In this document: positions 45,746-54,897 of the stretch, one piece after another
Position numbering within the stretch: the first letter of the stretch is position 1
Layout of the letters: every line of letters starts with the position of its first letter
Assembly (NCBI RefSeq): GCF_030540825.1
Contig: NZ_JAUOEO010000002.1
Location: 765,566-829,565 of the forward strand
Direction of reading: 5' to 3'
DNA length: 64,000 nt
Source: Flavivirga spongiicola
Lineage (GTDB): Bacteria > Bacteroidota > Bacteroidia > Flavobacteriales > Flavobacteriaceae
The notes under the pieces: generated by a model
Database searches by the model: none
What the model was told of the DNA's origin: nothing
What the model saw: the letters and a program-made list of their open reading frames with translations, nothing else
Translations under genes and position numbers: made by a program

Positions 45746-45904
45746 GAATTTTAATCTAATTTATATCTGTCTGACAATTCTTCTTTTTTTTCAGAATTTG
45801 ACAATATAGTAAAATATATGGCATATTTGATTTTTACATAGAATAATTATGCAAAATTTAATATTTTAAGGTTCAGATATCGATATTTTGTGATCCGATA
45901 AAAT

Positions 45905-46129
45905 TTAAGCCGTTAAAGGAGCTCCCTTTAAACGCTTTTCAACTTTTCTTTTTATAACAGTTATGCGTTTCATAATATCCATTATCTTTTCATCTTTTTT
46001 TTCCTTATATATTTGATTTAAATCTAAAATTAACGCTTTTGCTTCTCTCGAAATCTTTACTCTGTCACTAGTTGATAATGACCTCATTTTTCTTTGCTCA
46101 AATTCTAGTGCTCTATCTATTAAATCCAT
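45905..46129 (-). CDS. Small helical protein, paralogue of 45530-45745
   Basis: 74 residues with the same layout as the neighbour: MDLIDRALEFEQRKMRSLST, SREAKALILDLNQIYKEKKD, MKRITVIKRKVEKRLKG, then APLTA. The two are tandem duplicates separated by 159 bp with low similarity between the genes. No function is known. Confidence 0.7.
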   Translation of the reverse strand: MDLIDRALEFEQRKMRSLSTSDRVKISREAKALILDLNQIYKEKKDEKIMDIMKRITVIKRKVEKRLKGAPLTA

Positions 46130-46337
46130 TTATTAATTATTTAAATCGCCTTGTAATTCTCTTATTCTTTTAAGGTATGAAATTGCCCGCCATAGTATGG
46201 GAACAATTCAAAATTATAGACGATTGATTATCACAAAGATAAAAAATGTTTAATCTGTTATTGAATAAGTTAAACAGAAATATTGATGGTGTTATAAGGA
46301 TTCTTTATGATTTCGATCTTTGTTATCTAAAATATTT

Positions 46338-46994
46338 TCAACAGCAATTATCTTCTTTTACAAGTTTACAACTAGAAACAGCCGTTATAGCTCCTAGGAT
46401 TGGTGCTGTAATATATAACCATAAATATTGAAAATTACCAGTAAAAAGGGCAGGAGCTATAGATCGAACAGGGTTCATAGATGCTTTAGTCATAGGACCA
46501 GCAAACATGGCTTCCAAGAGGATAACACCCCCAACGGCAATAGCTGCCATTGTACCAATTTCTTTACTACCTGTAGAGACATTTATAATGACAACCATAA
46601 GGAAAAAGGTTAGAAAAAATTCTAGAATAGCAGCTTTAAATGGCGCGAAACCTTCTGCAGGAACAGTTTCTCCCAAAAACTGACTTTCAGGAAATAAAAA
46701 CCATAAAACAAAACAGGCAAATACGGCACCTATGGCCTGTGCTAGTATATATTTAGGGACTTCTTTCCAGGAAAACTTTTTTATATAAGCAAAACCAATG
46801 GTTACAGCTGGATTAAAATGTGCTCCGGAAACTTCACCAAAAGCATAAATCATGGCCATAACAATAAGCCCCCAGGTAGTAGCTACTCCTACATGAGATA
46901 TACTACCATTTGTAATTTCGTTTATTGTCATAGCTCCACAACCACAAAATACCATGGCAAATGTTCCTATTATTTCTGCATAATACTTTTTCAT
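46338..46994 (-). CDS. Aquaporin / MIP family channel
   Basis: 218 residues with six membrane helices. The first half-helix motif is HFNPAVT, the second is MNPVRSIAPAL, so the second NPA box is NPV; the conserved Arg of the selectivity filter follows it. Opening MKKYYAEIIGTFAMVF and EVSGAHFNPAV are typical. Such proteins pass water or small neutral solutes such as glycerol; which one is not decided. The C-terminus has CCKLVKEDNCC-like Cys residues. A dispersed hairpin lies before the gene (47011-47075). Confidence 0.92.
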   Translation of the reverse strand: MKKYYAEIIGTFAMVFCGCGAMTINEITNGSISHVGVATTWGLIVMAMIYAFGEVSGAHFNPAVTIGFAYIKKFSWKEVPKYILAQAIGAVFACFVLWFLFPESQFLGETVPAEGFAPFKAAILEFFLTFFLMVVIINVSTGSKEIGTMAAIAVGGVILLEAMFAGPMTKASMNPVRSIAPALFTGNFQYLWLYITAPILGAITAVSSCKLVKEDNCC

Positions 46995-47010
46995 TAGCTT
47001 TATTTTTTGT

Positions 47011-47075
47011 GTTCAGGGATAGCAACGTTATTCTTTTTACTTTCGCAAAGGATATAACGGAAAGCCCAACCCTTG
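47011..47075. repeat. Dispersed intergenic hairpin element
   Basis: CGTTAT (47026-47031) pairs with ATAACG (47054-47059), with a TTT/AAA inner part and GGG/CCC outside (GGGAT at 47016, AGCCC at 47063). The phrase AAAGCCCAACCC and GATATAACGGAAAG recur in intergenic repeats that I know from other Bacteroidota. I judge it to be such a repeat and not a riboswitch. Confidence 0.5.
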
Positions 47076-47209
47076 CATAACGAACGCAATTGTTATTTAA
47101 TTATGCGCAAATATACAACCTCTTAATTTAAGCTTTTGTTAACAAAAAAAGAATTTTGGATACGTAATTTAGAGCTATTATTTAAACTCACAATAAAACA
47201 ATAATCAAA

Positions 47210-48058
47210 ATGAAAAAACTATTATTAATTGCCTTGGTATTTACATTTTCTTTGAATGTAACTGCGCAAGTAAAAACACCCCAGCCTAGTCCGTTTTCTA
47301 AACAGGAACAAAAGGTTGGTTTAACAGATGTAACCATAGAGTATTCCAGACCAAATATGAGAGGGCGTACTATTTTTGGTGATTTAGTGCCTTATGGTAA
47401 ATTATGGCGACTAGGAGCTAATAAAAATACAACGATTACTTTTAGTAGTGATGTGACTATTGATGGGCAAAATCTTAAAGCCGGTGCTTATGCTATTTTT
47501 GCAAAACCAAATGCCGAATCGTGGGATGTTATATTTTATGCTGATGCAAATAACTGGGGAACACCTCGCGAATGGGATGATACTAAAGTTGCAGCTAAAA
47601 CAAATGCAAAAGTTTATAAGCTACCTATGAAGATTGAAACATTTACTATGTCATTTGATGATTTAAGTAATAGTGGAGCTTCTTTGGGTATGATGTGGGA
47701 AGATGTATATGTTGGTGTTAAATTTGAAGTGCCAACAGATGAAGCAGTTGTAGCTAGTATAAAAAGCGTCATGAATGGACCAAGTGCCGGAGATTATTTC
47801 TCTTCAGCTGTTTATTATTTACAAGAAGGTAAAGATATAAATGAGGCGAAGACATGGATTGATAAAGCTGTTGAAATGACTAAAGACAACCCACGTTTTT
47901 GGTTTTTAAGACAACAGTCTTTAATACATGCAAAAGCAGGAGATAAGAAAGGGGCTATTGCGGCTGCTAAAGAATCTTTAGCTGGCGCCGAAAAAGCTGG
48001 GAATGCAGATTATGTAAAAATGAATAAAGATTCCCTTAAAGAATGGGGAGCGATGTAA
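47210..48058 (+). CDS. DUF2911 family secreted protein
   Basis: 282 residues. Signal peptide about 1-20 (FTFSLNVTAQ). The DUF2911 domain (about 25-180) has VGLTDVTIEYSRPNMRGRTI, LWRLGANKNTTITFS, and GAYAIFAKP. The C-terminal part has two TPR-like helical units (AKTWIDKAVEMTKDNPRFWF). Common in Bacteroidota, periplasmic, function unknown. Own transcript ending in a strong terminator at 48087-48120. Confidence 0.9.
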   Translation: MKKLLLIALVFTFSLNVTAQVKTPQPSPFSKQEQKVGLTDVTIEYSRPNMRGRTIFGDLVPYGKLWRLGANKNTTITFSSDVTIDGQNLKAGAYAIFAKPNAESWDVIFYADANNWGTPREWDDTKVAAKTNAKVYKLPMKIETFTMSFDDLSNSGASLGMMWEDVYVGVKFEVPTDEAVVASIKSVMNGPSAGDYFSSAVYYLQEGKDINEAKTWIDKAVEMTKDNPRFWFLRQQSLIHAKAGDKKGAIAAAKESLAGAEKAGNADYVKMNKDSLKEWGAM

Positions 48059-48086
48059 GCTCAGATTTCTAGATTATTAGAATATT

Positions 48087-48120
48087 AAAAAAGCACAACT
48101 CTTTCGGGTTGTGCTTTTTT
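48087..48120. terminator. Bidirectional terminator
   Basis: AAAAAAGCACAAC (48087-48099) pairs with GTTGTGCTTTTTT (48108-48120), 13-bp stem, 8-nt loop. It serves the DUF2911 gene and the convergent XRE gene. Confidence 0.9.
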
Positions 48121-48124
48121 ATGT

Positions 48125-48325
48125 TTAATCTTCATCTTCTAAAAAGAAAATAGCTTCTACTGGTTTTTTAAAGAGTTTTGCTATTTTAAGTGAAAGTACT
48201 GTAGATGGTACATACTTGTTTTTTTCCATGGCGTTAATGGTTTGCCTGCTTACACCAATTTTTTCGGCTAAATCTGCTTGTGTTAAATCATGAATAGCAC
48301 GTTGTACTTTTATATTATTCTTCAT
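48125..48325 (-). CDS. XRE-family helix-turn-helix regulator
   Basis: 66 residues. Compact HTH_3 protein: KVQRAIHDLTQADLAEKIGV, SRQTINAMEKNKYVPS, LSLKIAKLFKKPVEAIF. Small Cro-like proteins of this kind (YozG type) sit with a membrane protein. It overlaps the membrane gene upstream by 11 bp, so they are translated together. Target unknown. Confidence 0.88.
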   Translation of the reverse strand: MKNNIKVQRAIHDLTQADLAEKIGVSRQTINAMEKNKYVPSTVLSLKIAKLFKKPVEAIFFLEDED

Positions 48326-48788
48326 GGCTTCTAGATTTAAGTTTTAAGAAGTTAAAACGGATAATAAAAAATAGGAGTGGTGTAAACATATTAAATACCA
48401 GAATATGAAAAAATGTAAAACTATAAACAAACATAATTGTAAAAATTAAGATGGCATAATTAAAAATAATTGCCCAAACTAATGAGTCTTTTCTTAATTT
48501 ATAAATAAACTCATCCTCAATTTTTTCTTTTGTAAAACCAACGATTAGCCCTCCGAAGATAATTGCTAATGCAGCTAGTTCATTTGCAATGCTATTTTTA
48601 ATAATTTTGAAAAACTCTTGCGTATTGTCGAAAAATTGGTCGTCACCATAGATAGACAATACATTTATAGTTAACATATCCGGTTCGTAGTCGGTTAGAT
48701 AAACATAAACCCCGAAGATTAAGCCTAATACTAGAAGGATCCACCCAATGATTTTGTACTTGTTTGGTAATAAATAATTTGTTTGCAT
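48315..48788 (-). CDS. Multi-pass membrane protein paired with the XRE regulator
   Basis: 157 residues. Membrane segments: IIGWILLVLGLIFGVYVY, LAALAIIFGGLIVGF, LVWAIIFNYAILIFTIMFVY, ILVFNMFTPLLFFII. No named family, but the pair of a four-helix membrane protein and an HTH_3 regulator is common in bacteria; the membrane protein may sense or modulate the regulator. The gene ends inside the HTH gene. Confidence 0.75.
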   Translation of the reverse strand: MQTNYLLPNKYKIIGWILLVLGLIFGVYVYLTDYEPDMLTINVLSIYGDDQFFDNTQEFFKIIKNSIANELAALAIIFGGLIVGFTKEKIEDEFIYKLRKDSLVWAIIFNYAILIFTIMFVYSFTFFHILVFNMFTPLLFFIIRFNFLKLKSRSHEE

Positions 48789-48923
48789 AACTGTTCGTTT
48801 TTAAATGCTGTAATGAATTCAGCATAGGTTGATTTAAATGATTGATAAATCAAAAGTAAAACAAACTTTACATGTAGACAAGCAAAATTTACTTAAAGTA
48901 TTGATTTCTTGACTTTTTAACTG

Positions 48924-49910
48924 TTAATATTCTAATTTAATGCTACGTCTCACATCGTCAAGAAGCTTTATAAGTTGCTTACTAAACTCGAAAGTCATCA
49001 TGTTACTTTCAGTTTTTCCTTCTCGAAGGAGGTTATTAAAATGAAGAATTTCGTAATTATAACCGATTTTTTTGTAATTGAAATCTATGGTTTCTTCTTT
49101 GTTATTAGAAATTATAGTAACCGTAGTAGGCCCAAAAAAGCCATTGTTAATTTTAATAATTCCTTTTTCACAGTGGAAAACCGCTTCTGTAGGTGTTTTT
49201 TCTAAAAATGTACTTTTTAAATGAGCAGTTACGTTATTATTGTAATCGAAAACCACACTACATGACGAGTCTGCGCCATTATCAAAAAAGGTAGCATTTG
49301 CTTGTATATCCTTTGGGATACCTAAGGTAGATAATGCTGCAAAAATGGGATAGATCCCAATATCTAGTAAACTTCCACCTCCTATAGACTTGTCAAAAAC
49401 CCTGGAAGCATCATCAAATTCACGATAAAACCCAAAATCTGCTTCAAGTTTTAAAACATTCCCATAGATTTTTTTACTTAGTATTTGCAAAACATATTGA
49501 TAATGTGGAAGAAAATAAGTCCAAAGCGCTTCCATAAGGAGTACGTTCTTTTCTTTAGCTTTAAAAATCATGGTGTTGACCTCTTCTGCATTCATTGCAA
49601 AAGGCTTTTCGCATAATACTGCAATACCATGCTCTAAACACAATAATGTGTTTTCTTTATGAAATGCATGCGGCGTGGCTATATATACGGCATCAATATT
49701 CGAATCGCTTACTAATGTTTCATAACTGTCATAAGCTTTAATGGCATGATACTTTGAAGCGAAGGCATTTGCTTTTTCTTTTGATCTTGAAGCTACTGCA
49801 TATAATTGAGCTCCTTTAATCGTTAATAAATCTTGTACAAATTTGTTGGCAATATTTCCTAAGCCAATAATGCCCCAGTTTATGATTTTATCCTGTAGTT
49901 GCTTTGTCAT
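48924..49910 (-). CDS. Gfo/Idh/MocA family oxidoreductase
   Basis: 328 residues, cytoplasmic. GLGNIANKFV (Rossmann), EKPFAMNAEEV, GGGSLLDIGIYPIFAALS. This is a NAD(P)-dependent sugar-type dehydrogenase; substrate unknown. It overlaps the symporter gene by 23 bp and closes the operon PIG-L, small membrane peptide, symporter, oxidoreductase, so it may act on the sugar taken up by the symporter. Confidence 0.92.
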   Translation of the reverse strand: MTKQLQDKIINWGIIGLGNIANKFVQDLLTIKGAQLYAVASRSKEKANAFASKYHAIKAYDSYETLVSDSNIDAVYIATPHAFHKENTLLCLEHGIAVLCEKPFAMNAEEVNTMIFKAKEKNVLLMEALWTYFLPHYQYVLQILSKKIYGNVLKLEADFGFYREFDDASRVFDKSIGGGSLLDIGIYPIFAALSTLGIPKDIQANATFFDNGADSSCSVVFDYNNNVTAHLKSTFLEKTPTEAVFHCEKGIIKINNGFFGPTTVTIISNNKEETIDFNYKKIGYNYEILHFNNLLREGKTESNMMTFEFSKQLIKLLDDVRRSIKLEY

Positions 49911-51600
49911 TTCGATTCAATATTTGCAGTGTACATGCAATAGTAATAACTATAGCACAGCCAACAAAATTTAACCATAAAAAAGGCAAATTAATGATAT
50001 CGTATAAATCTAGAATGTATAACGCAATGACTAAAACCTGCGTAATTAATGCTCCAACAAAAACAGCGTTTCCTTTTACAAATTTAAAAAAGAAAGCTAG
50101 CAAGAATATTCCCAATACATTACCGTAAAAAATAGACCCAATAATATTAACTAATTGGATTAAATTTTCTGCAAGATTAGCAACACAAGCCACACAGATG
50201 GCTATAACGCCCCAAGCAAAGGTAAACCATCTTGACACTCTAACCATTTCTTCTTCGGTTTTCTCACTTGTATTTCGCTTATATAAATCAATAGTTGTTG
50301 TAGACCCTAAAGCATTCAATTCGCTAGATGTACTAGACATGGCAGCACTTAAAATAACTGCTAATAATAACCCGATAAGCCCTCGTGGCAAATTGTTTAA
50401 TATAAAATGAATGAAAACATAATCCTTATCATTGCTTTCAATTTTTATATTTTGTTCTTCTGCAGCTTTATTAATAAGTATTTTAGCTTCGTTTCTAATG
50501 TCGTCACTTGTTTCATTGGCTATAGCAATATATTTTGAAGCATTTGGATTATCTGAATCAGTAAATGATTTTATAAGTGTTTGCTTATCATTAAAAACCT
50601 GTTTCTGTTCATTTTGAAGCGATTTGAATTCATCTGCATATCGAGAGTTTAAAACAACTTCAGTGGCAGTTGGATTAAAATTAATTGGAGCTTCATTAAA
50701 TTGATAAAAAACAAATACCATGACACCTACTAACAAAATAAAGAATTGCATGGGTACCTTTAAAAGGCCATTAAAAATTAATCCTAATTGCATTTCTTTA
50801 ACAGATTTCCCAGATAAATACCGTTGCACCTGACTTTGGTCTGTACCAAAATATGAAAGCATTAAAAATGTACCGCCAATAATACCACTCCAGAACGTAT
50901 AACGGTTGTTTAAATTGAAAGAGAAGTCCAGAACTTCCATTTTACCGCTAGCGCCGGCAATGTCTAATGCTTTACTAAATGTAATATCCGCTGGAAGTTT
51001 ACTAACTATTAAAAAGAATGCGACTAACATGCCTATAAAAATGACCACCATTTGATGTTTTTGGGTGACATTAACTGCACGGGTGCCACCAGAAACGGTA
51101 TAGATAATAACTAAAAGGCCAATAATGATATTAAGCGTTAATAAATCCCAACCTAAAACAACCGATAAGATTATTGCGGGAGCAAAAATGGTAATACCTG
51201 CTGCTAATCCTCTCTGAATTAAAAATAAGATCGCTGCTAATGTTCTGGTTTTTAAATCAAATCTGTTTTCTAAAAATTCATAAGCCGTGTATACTTTTAG
51301 ACGATGATATAGAGGGATAAATACCATACATATAACAACCATAGCAATGGGAATACCGAAATAGAATTGCACAAACCCCATACCGTCATTAAACGCTTGG
51401 CCAGGGGTTGAAAGGAATGTTATAGCACTTGCTTGTGTTGCCATGACTGATAAACCAATGGTCCACCATTTTGATGAGTTTCCACCTTTTAAATAATCCT
51501 GAACATTTTTACTGCCTTTTGTTTGCCAAGTACCATAAGCAACAATAACCGTTAGTGTTACTCCAAGTACAACCCAGTCAATCCAATTTAAAGTTTGCAT
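49888..51600 (-). CDS. Sodium:solute symporter
   Basis: 570 residues, SSS family with about 13-14 membrane helices. WWTIGLSVMATQASAITFLSTPGQ and the region YFGTDQSQVQRYLSGKS are typical. A hydrophilic insert (about 310-385) lies between two helices, seen in flavobacterial members. Takes up a sugar or related solute with Na+. It stands between a 36-residue membrane peptide and the oxidoreductase. Confidence 0.92.
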   Translation of the reverse strand: MQTLNWIDWVVLGVTLTVIVAYGTWQTKGSKNVQDYLKGGNSSKWWTIGLSVMATQASAITFLSTPGQAFNDGMGFVQFYFGIPIAMVVICMVFIPLYHRLKVYTAYEFLENRFDLKTRTLAAILFLIQRGLAAGITIFAPAIILSVVLGWDLLTLNIIIGLLVIIYTVSGGTRAVNVTQKHQMVVIFIGMLVAFFLIVSKLPADITFSKALDIAGASGKMEVLDFSFNLNNRYTFWSGIIGGTFLMLSYFGTDQSQVQRYLSGKSVKEMQLGLIFNGLLKVPMQFFILLVGVMVFVFYQFNEAPINFNPTATEVVLNSRYADEFKSLQNEQKQVFNDKQTLIKSFTDSDNPNASKYIAIANETSDDIRNEAKILINKAAEEQNIKIESNDKDYVFIHFILNNLPRGLIGLLLAVILSAAMSSTSSELNALGSTTTIDLYKRNTSEKTEEEMVRVSRWFTFAWGVIAICVACVANLAENLIQLVNIIGSIFYGNVLGIFLLAFFFKFVKGNAVFVGALITQVLVIALYILDLYDIINLPFLWLNFVGCAIVITIACTLQILNRNDKATTG

Positions 51601-51603
51601 AAT

Positions 51604-51714
51604 TTAAAACGATTGTGTTATTAAGTAAAAAATTATGAAGTACACGGCATTTGCAATTAACACAATAGAATAAAGCTTGAGCCAGGGCTGTTTAGGTTGT
51701 TTTTTGTCTGTCAT
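51604..51714 (-). CDS. 36-residue single-pass membrane peptide
   Basis: A short gene between the symporter and the deacetylase: MTDKKQPKQPWLKLYSIVLI, then ANAVYFIIFYLITQSF. It has a basic, Pro-rich N-terminus and one membrane helix. It ends 4 bp before the symporter start and begins 3 bp after the PIG-L stop, so it is in the operon. It may help the symporter, as small membrane subunits do in other transporters; this is inference. No named family. Confidence 0.7.
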   Translation of the reverse strand: MTDKKQPKQPWLKLYSIVLIANAVYFIIFYLITQSF

Positions 51715-51716
51715 AA

Positions 51717-54242
51717 TTAATCGTTTAGTCTTGCTTCTTGCTTTAAATCTTCTTTACCTATAGAAAGCATGTTAGCGAATAAGCGGTAAGCTCCAGAAAC
51801 TCCTGCAGGAAACTCTCTAAAAAAGCTTAATCCTGTATAAATGTAATGGCCTTTTCCATGTTTAGCAACCAACAAACTACCATCTTTTGGGGTTTCATTT
51901 TTATCATTCATAGACAAAATAGGAGTGAATTCGTCAGACCATTCATTAGGAAAATACAAACCACGTTCTTGTGTCCAACCTTCAAAATCTTTTTGAGTTA
52001 TTTTATTAGGATAGTTTAAAACAGGGTGTTTAGGATTTAAAAAACGAACATCTGCATATTCGTCAGTAACTCTATCACGGGATAATTTTATGTCATAAGG
52101 TGCTAAATCATTAACTTTTACACGATGACTCGTATTATATTGTACAATCATATTGCCGCCTTCAGCAACAAAATCAAAAAGAAGTTGTTGTTTGAATTTT
52201 AAATCTTCAACAGTATTATAAGCACGTATTCCAACGACTACAGCATCAAATCTGCTTAATATTTCAGCATCAATTTCTTCAGGTTTTATAATGCGGACTT
52301 GATACCCGATTTGTTGTAAGCTTTCAGGAACAACGTCTCCAGCACCTTGAATGTAGGCTATATTTTCACCTTTCTTTTGAATGTCGAGACGGACAATTTT
52401 ACTTTCGCTAGGTAATAAAACCGTTTGAAACGGAATGTGCTCGTAGCCTATCTCAATAAGTTCTTTAGTGTAATTTTTGTTATTAATATGAACAATAGGG
52501 CTCATGTAGCCTTCGTTTTGGTTTTTAGGAGGAACTACTGTAAAAACAAGTGTTTGTTCTTCTCCTTTATTTTTAATAAATACTTTTTGTTTTTTAGGAT
52601 ATACGTTCCAATTATTTGGATGAGATATTTCTACATCGCCTTCTAATTCATTTCTCCCTGCCTTGACCACAACAGTGATATCCCGTTGTTTGTCGTTTTC
52701 AAAAATGATAACTTTTTCGGTAATTCTTGCTGAGGCTTCCGGTATGATTTCAAACGGGCGGTATAACTCACCTTTGTCTGGTTTTGAATAACGCTGTATA
52801 ATACTTTTTGTAAATGTTATAGGTGTATTTTCAATAAGTAGATTAAAATCTATATTGTAAGTTCTTGGAGTTTCTGGCAAACCTATCAAGCTTTTATCTT
52901 CTACTTTATACATGCCTAAAGTGCCTTTGTTGCTTAGCCAATATGGGGTGGTCGGTTGTGCATCACTTTTAATGTTAATGACTTCTTTAAAGTTGTATTT
53001 AGTATTGCTTTTTAACGCGATATTTTTTGAAATATTTAAATTGTTAGCGTTATTAAAACTTACTAAGGTGATAGCGGCATGACTTCTATTTAAGGCTTCA
53101 ATGTTTAAGTTTATAGTTTCATTTTGGGTAGCCCAATTGGTTTCTGCCGAGGCTTCTAAATACAAACCAGCGCACATTTCAATAATAGTTTTTAGTTCTT
53201 TTGTTTTTTGGATTTTCCAATGTTCATCTTCAATATTTTGAAGTCGTTTATAAGCTTCTATTAGCTGTGGAATATGGTCTGAAGGGTTTACAAAATTAAA
53301 TTCATTTTCAACTTTGAGTAAAATATCTCCAATGGCTTTTCCTCCTTTAATGCGATTCCATGAGGTATCAATACCAGCAAAAATATTTTCGTTGTCTGTT
53401 AATGGAGTACCTTTTAAAAATTCAATGTATTCTTGTTGTGAGCCTCGTTGTGCTAAACGCCCAAACCCTTGACATAAATGTTGACTACTTGCAATAGATG
53501 CTAATTCATTATTAGACAATCCTTTAAGCGGATAGTATGTCCCTATGTCAAAGCTAATCATGTTACTTTTATCGGCTTTCTCAAATTTTTCCCTGCTACC
53601 ATAAAACCACCAACTGGTATTAAAAAATAAGCGTTGTGGCTTCCAGAGGCCAGCATCTTTTAGTTGATCAGGATATGCAGAATTATCGTTGGCAAGATCA
53701 AAAGCTTCCATGCTCAACATGGCAGAACTTGTATGATGACCATGCGTGGTACCAGGTGTTCTGTGGTTAAACCTGTTGATTATAATATCTGGTTTGAATT
53801 TTCTAATGGCTAAAACGACATCACTTAAAACCTGATCTTTGTTCCAGATTTCTAAAGTTTCGTCCGGATGTTTTGAATAACCAAAATCGTTGGCTCTGGT
53901 AAATAATTGTTCACCACCATCAACACGTCTTGCTGCTAATAATTCCTGAGTTCTTATGACACCTAGTAATTCTCTAATTTCTGGGCCAATAAGATTTTGT
54001 CCGCCATCGCCTCGAGTTAAAGATAAATATGCTGTTCTTGCTTTAACATGATTAGACATATAAGCAATAAGACGCGTATTTTCATCATCGGGGTGTGCCG
54101 CGACATACAGGACAGAACCTAGAAAATTAAGTTTTTGAATAGATTCGTATATTTCTGAAGATGCTGGTGTTTTGGGTTTTTGTGCGTATGAAAAAGAAAA
54201 TAAAAAAAGTAATATTAATGAATTGAGTGTATTTCTTTGCAT
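51717..54242 (-). CDS. PIG-L family deacetylase, large
   Basis: 841 residues, secreted (signal peptide about 1-20, FSFSYAQ). PIG-L/LmbE domain about 38-270: AAHPDDENTRLIAY (zinc motif HPDDE), TRGDGGQN, and the HTTPGTTHGHHTSS-type His region. It removes N-acetyl groups from GlcNAc-like substrates. A C-terminal half with two beta regions and a GATase-like segment (AVVVGIRAYNTVEDL, VQYNTSHRV) follows, known in large PIG-L proteins of Bacteroidota. First gene of the operon with the symporter and oxidoreductase; together they fit uptake and processing of an amino sugar. Confidence 0.9.
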   Translation of the reverse strand: MQRNTLNSLILLFLFSFSYAQKPKTPASSEIYESIQKLNFLGSVLYVAAHPDDENTRLIAYMSNHVKARTAYLSLTRGDGGQNLIGPEIRELLGVIRTQELLAARRVDGGEQLFTRANDFGYSKHPDETLEIWNKDQVLSDVVLAIRKFKPDIIINRFNHRTPGTTHGHHTSSAMLSMEAFDLANDNSAYPDQLKDAGLWKPQRLFFNTSWWFYGSREKFEKADKSNMISFDIGTYYPLKGLSNNELASIASSQHLCQGFGRLAQRGSQQEYIEFLKGTPLTDNENIFAGIDTSWNRIKGGKAIGDILLKVENEFNFVNPSDHIPQLIEAYKRLQNIEDEHWKIQKTKELKTIIEMCAGLYLEASAETNWATQNETINLNIEALNRSHAAITLVSFNNANNLNISKNIALKSNTKYNFKEVINIKSDAQPTTPYWLSNKGTLGMYKVEDKSLIGLPETPRTYNIDFNLLIENTPITFTKSIIQRYSKPDKGELYRPFEIIPEASARITEKVIIFENDKQRDITVVVKAGRNELEGDVEISHPNNWNVYPKKQKVFIKNKGEEQTLVFTVVPPKNQNEGYMSPIVHINNKNYTKELIEIGYEHIPFQTVLLPSESKIVRLDIQKKGENIAYIQGAGDVVPESLQQIGYQVRIIKPEEIDAEILSRFDAVVVGIRAYNTVEDLKFKQQLLFDFVAEGGNMIVQYNTSHRVKVNDLAPYDIKLSRDRVTDEYADVRFLNPKHPVLNYPNKITQKDFEGWTQERGLYFPNEWSDEFTPILSMNDKNETPKDGSLLVAKHGKGHYIYTGLSFFREFPAGVSGAYRLFANMLSIGKEDLKQEARLND

Positions 54243-54338
54243 GATTGTTTAGTTAGCTAAAAATCAAATATAGCAAAGTAAAATACCCAAAGGGTGGGTT
54301 TTAATGTTTCTTTAACTTATGTGGGCTTATTTTTACGG

Positions 54339-54860
54339 TTACTTATCGAAAGCATCTTTTTCTATTATTGTCACAGCTTTTTGCAGGAGTAAACTGTTAG
54401 GATAAGTTACTAAATCGCCATTATCTCTTCTTAAATGAATTTGGAAGGATCTTATATCTTCAATAATAGCTTCTATTTCAAATTCTTTATCATGAATTTT
54501 AATTTTATCTCCAATTTTATAAGGAAAAGAGAAAAATAGTATAATGCCCGATGTGACATTACTCAGTATAGACCAACTAGCAAACAAAGCAAGCCCTATA
54601 ACGGCAAAAACTGATGAAAAAACAACTACTAAATCTTCAATTTTAATTCCAAAAATAAAAGCAACGATAAGTAATGTAATAAGAAAAAGACTTACCGAAA
54701 AATAACGTGCTACTATTTTAGCACGACTTACCAGAATTTTTTTCGATTTTCCAATGGCGCGGACTATTAATCCAGTGATAAGTTGAAGAATAAAGAATAC
54801 AACAAGTACGATAGCTGCGTTTATAATTTTATCTTGATGTAGAGAGAAATAGTCTGACAT
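54339..54860 (-). CDS. Small mechanosensitive channel (MscS family)
   Basis: 173 residues, short for MscS (E. coli 286). Helices about 12-34 and 52-110, pore-type helix ALFASWSILSNVTSGIILFF, then the beta domain with FPYKIGDKIKI and TYPNSLLLQKAV. The cytoplasmic vestibule domain is missing. It releases solutes on hypo-osmotic shock. It starts 37 bp after the lipoprotein gene on the same strand. Confidence 0.9.
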   Translation of the reverse strand: MSDYFSLHQDKIINAAIVLVVFFILQLITGLIVRAIGKSKKILVSRAKIVARYFSVSLFLITLLIVAFIFGIKIEDLVVVFSSVFAVIGLALFASWSILSNVTSGIILFFSFPYKIGDKIKIHDKEFEIEAIIEDIRSFQIHLRRDNGDLVTYPNSLLLQKAVTIIEKDAFDK

Positions 54861-54897
54861 TCTAACAATTTTAAATATTTCTCAAAGATAAAAACAA

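Noticed and set aside
47011..47075. A riboswitch before the aquaporin gene
   Set aside because: The fold and phrases match a dispersed intergenic element type and not a riboswitch class I know.
49904..50617. Plus-strand ORFs inside the symporter gene
   Set aside because: Shadows of membrane helices on the other strand.
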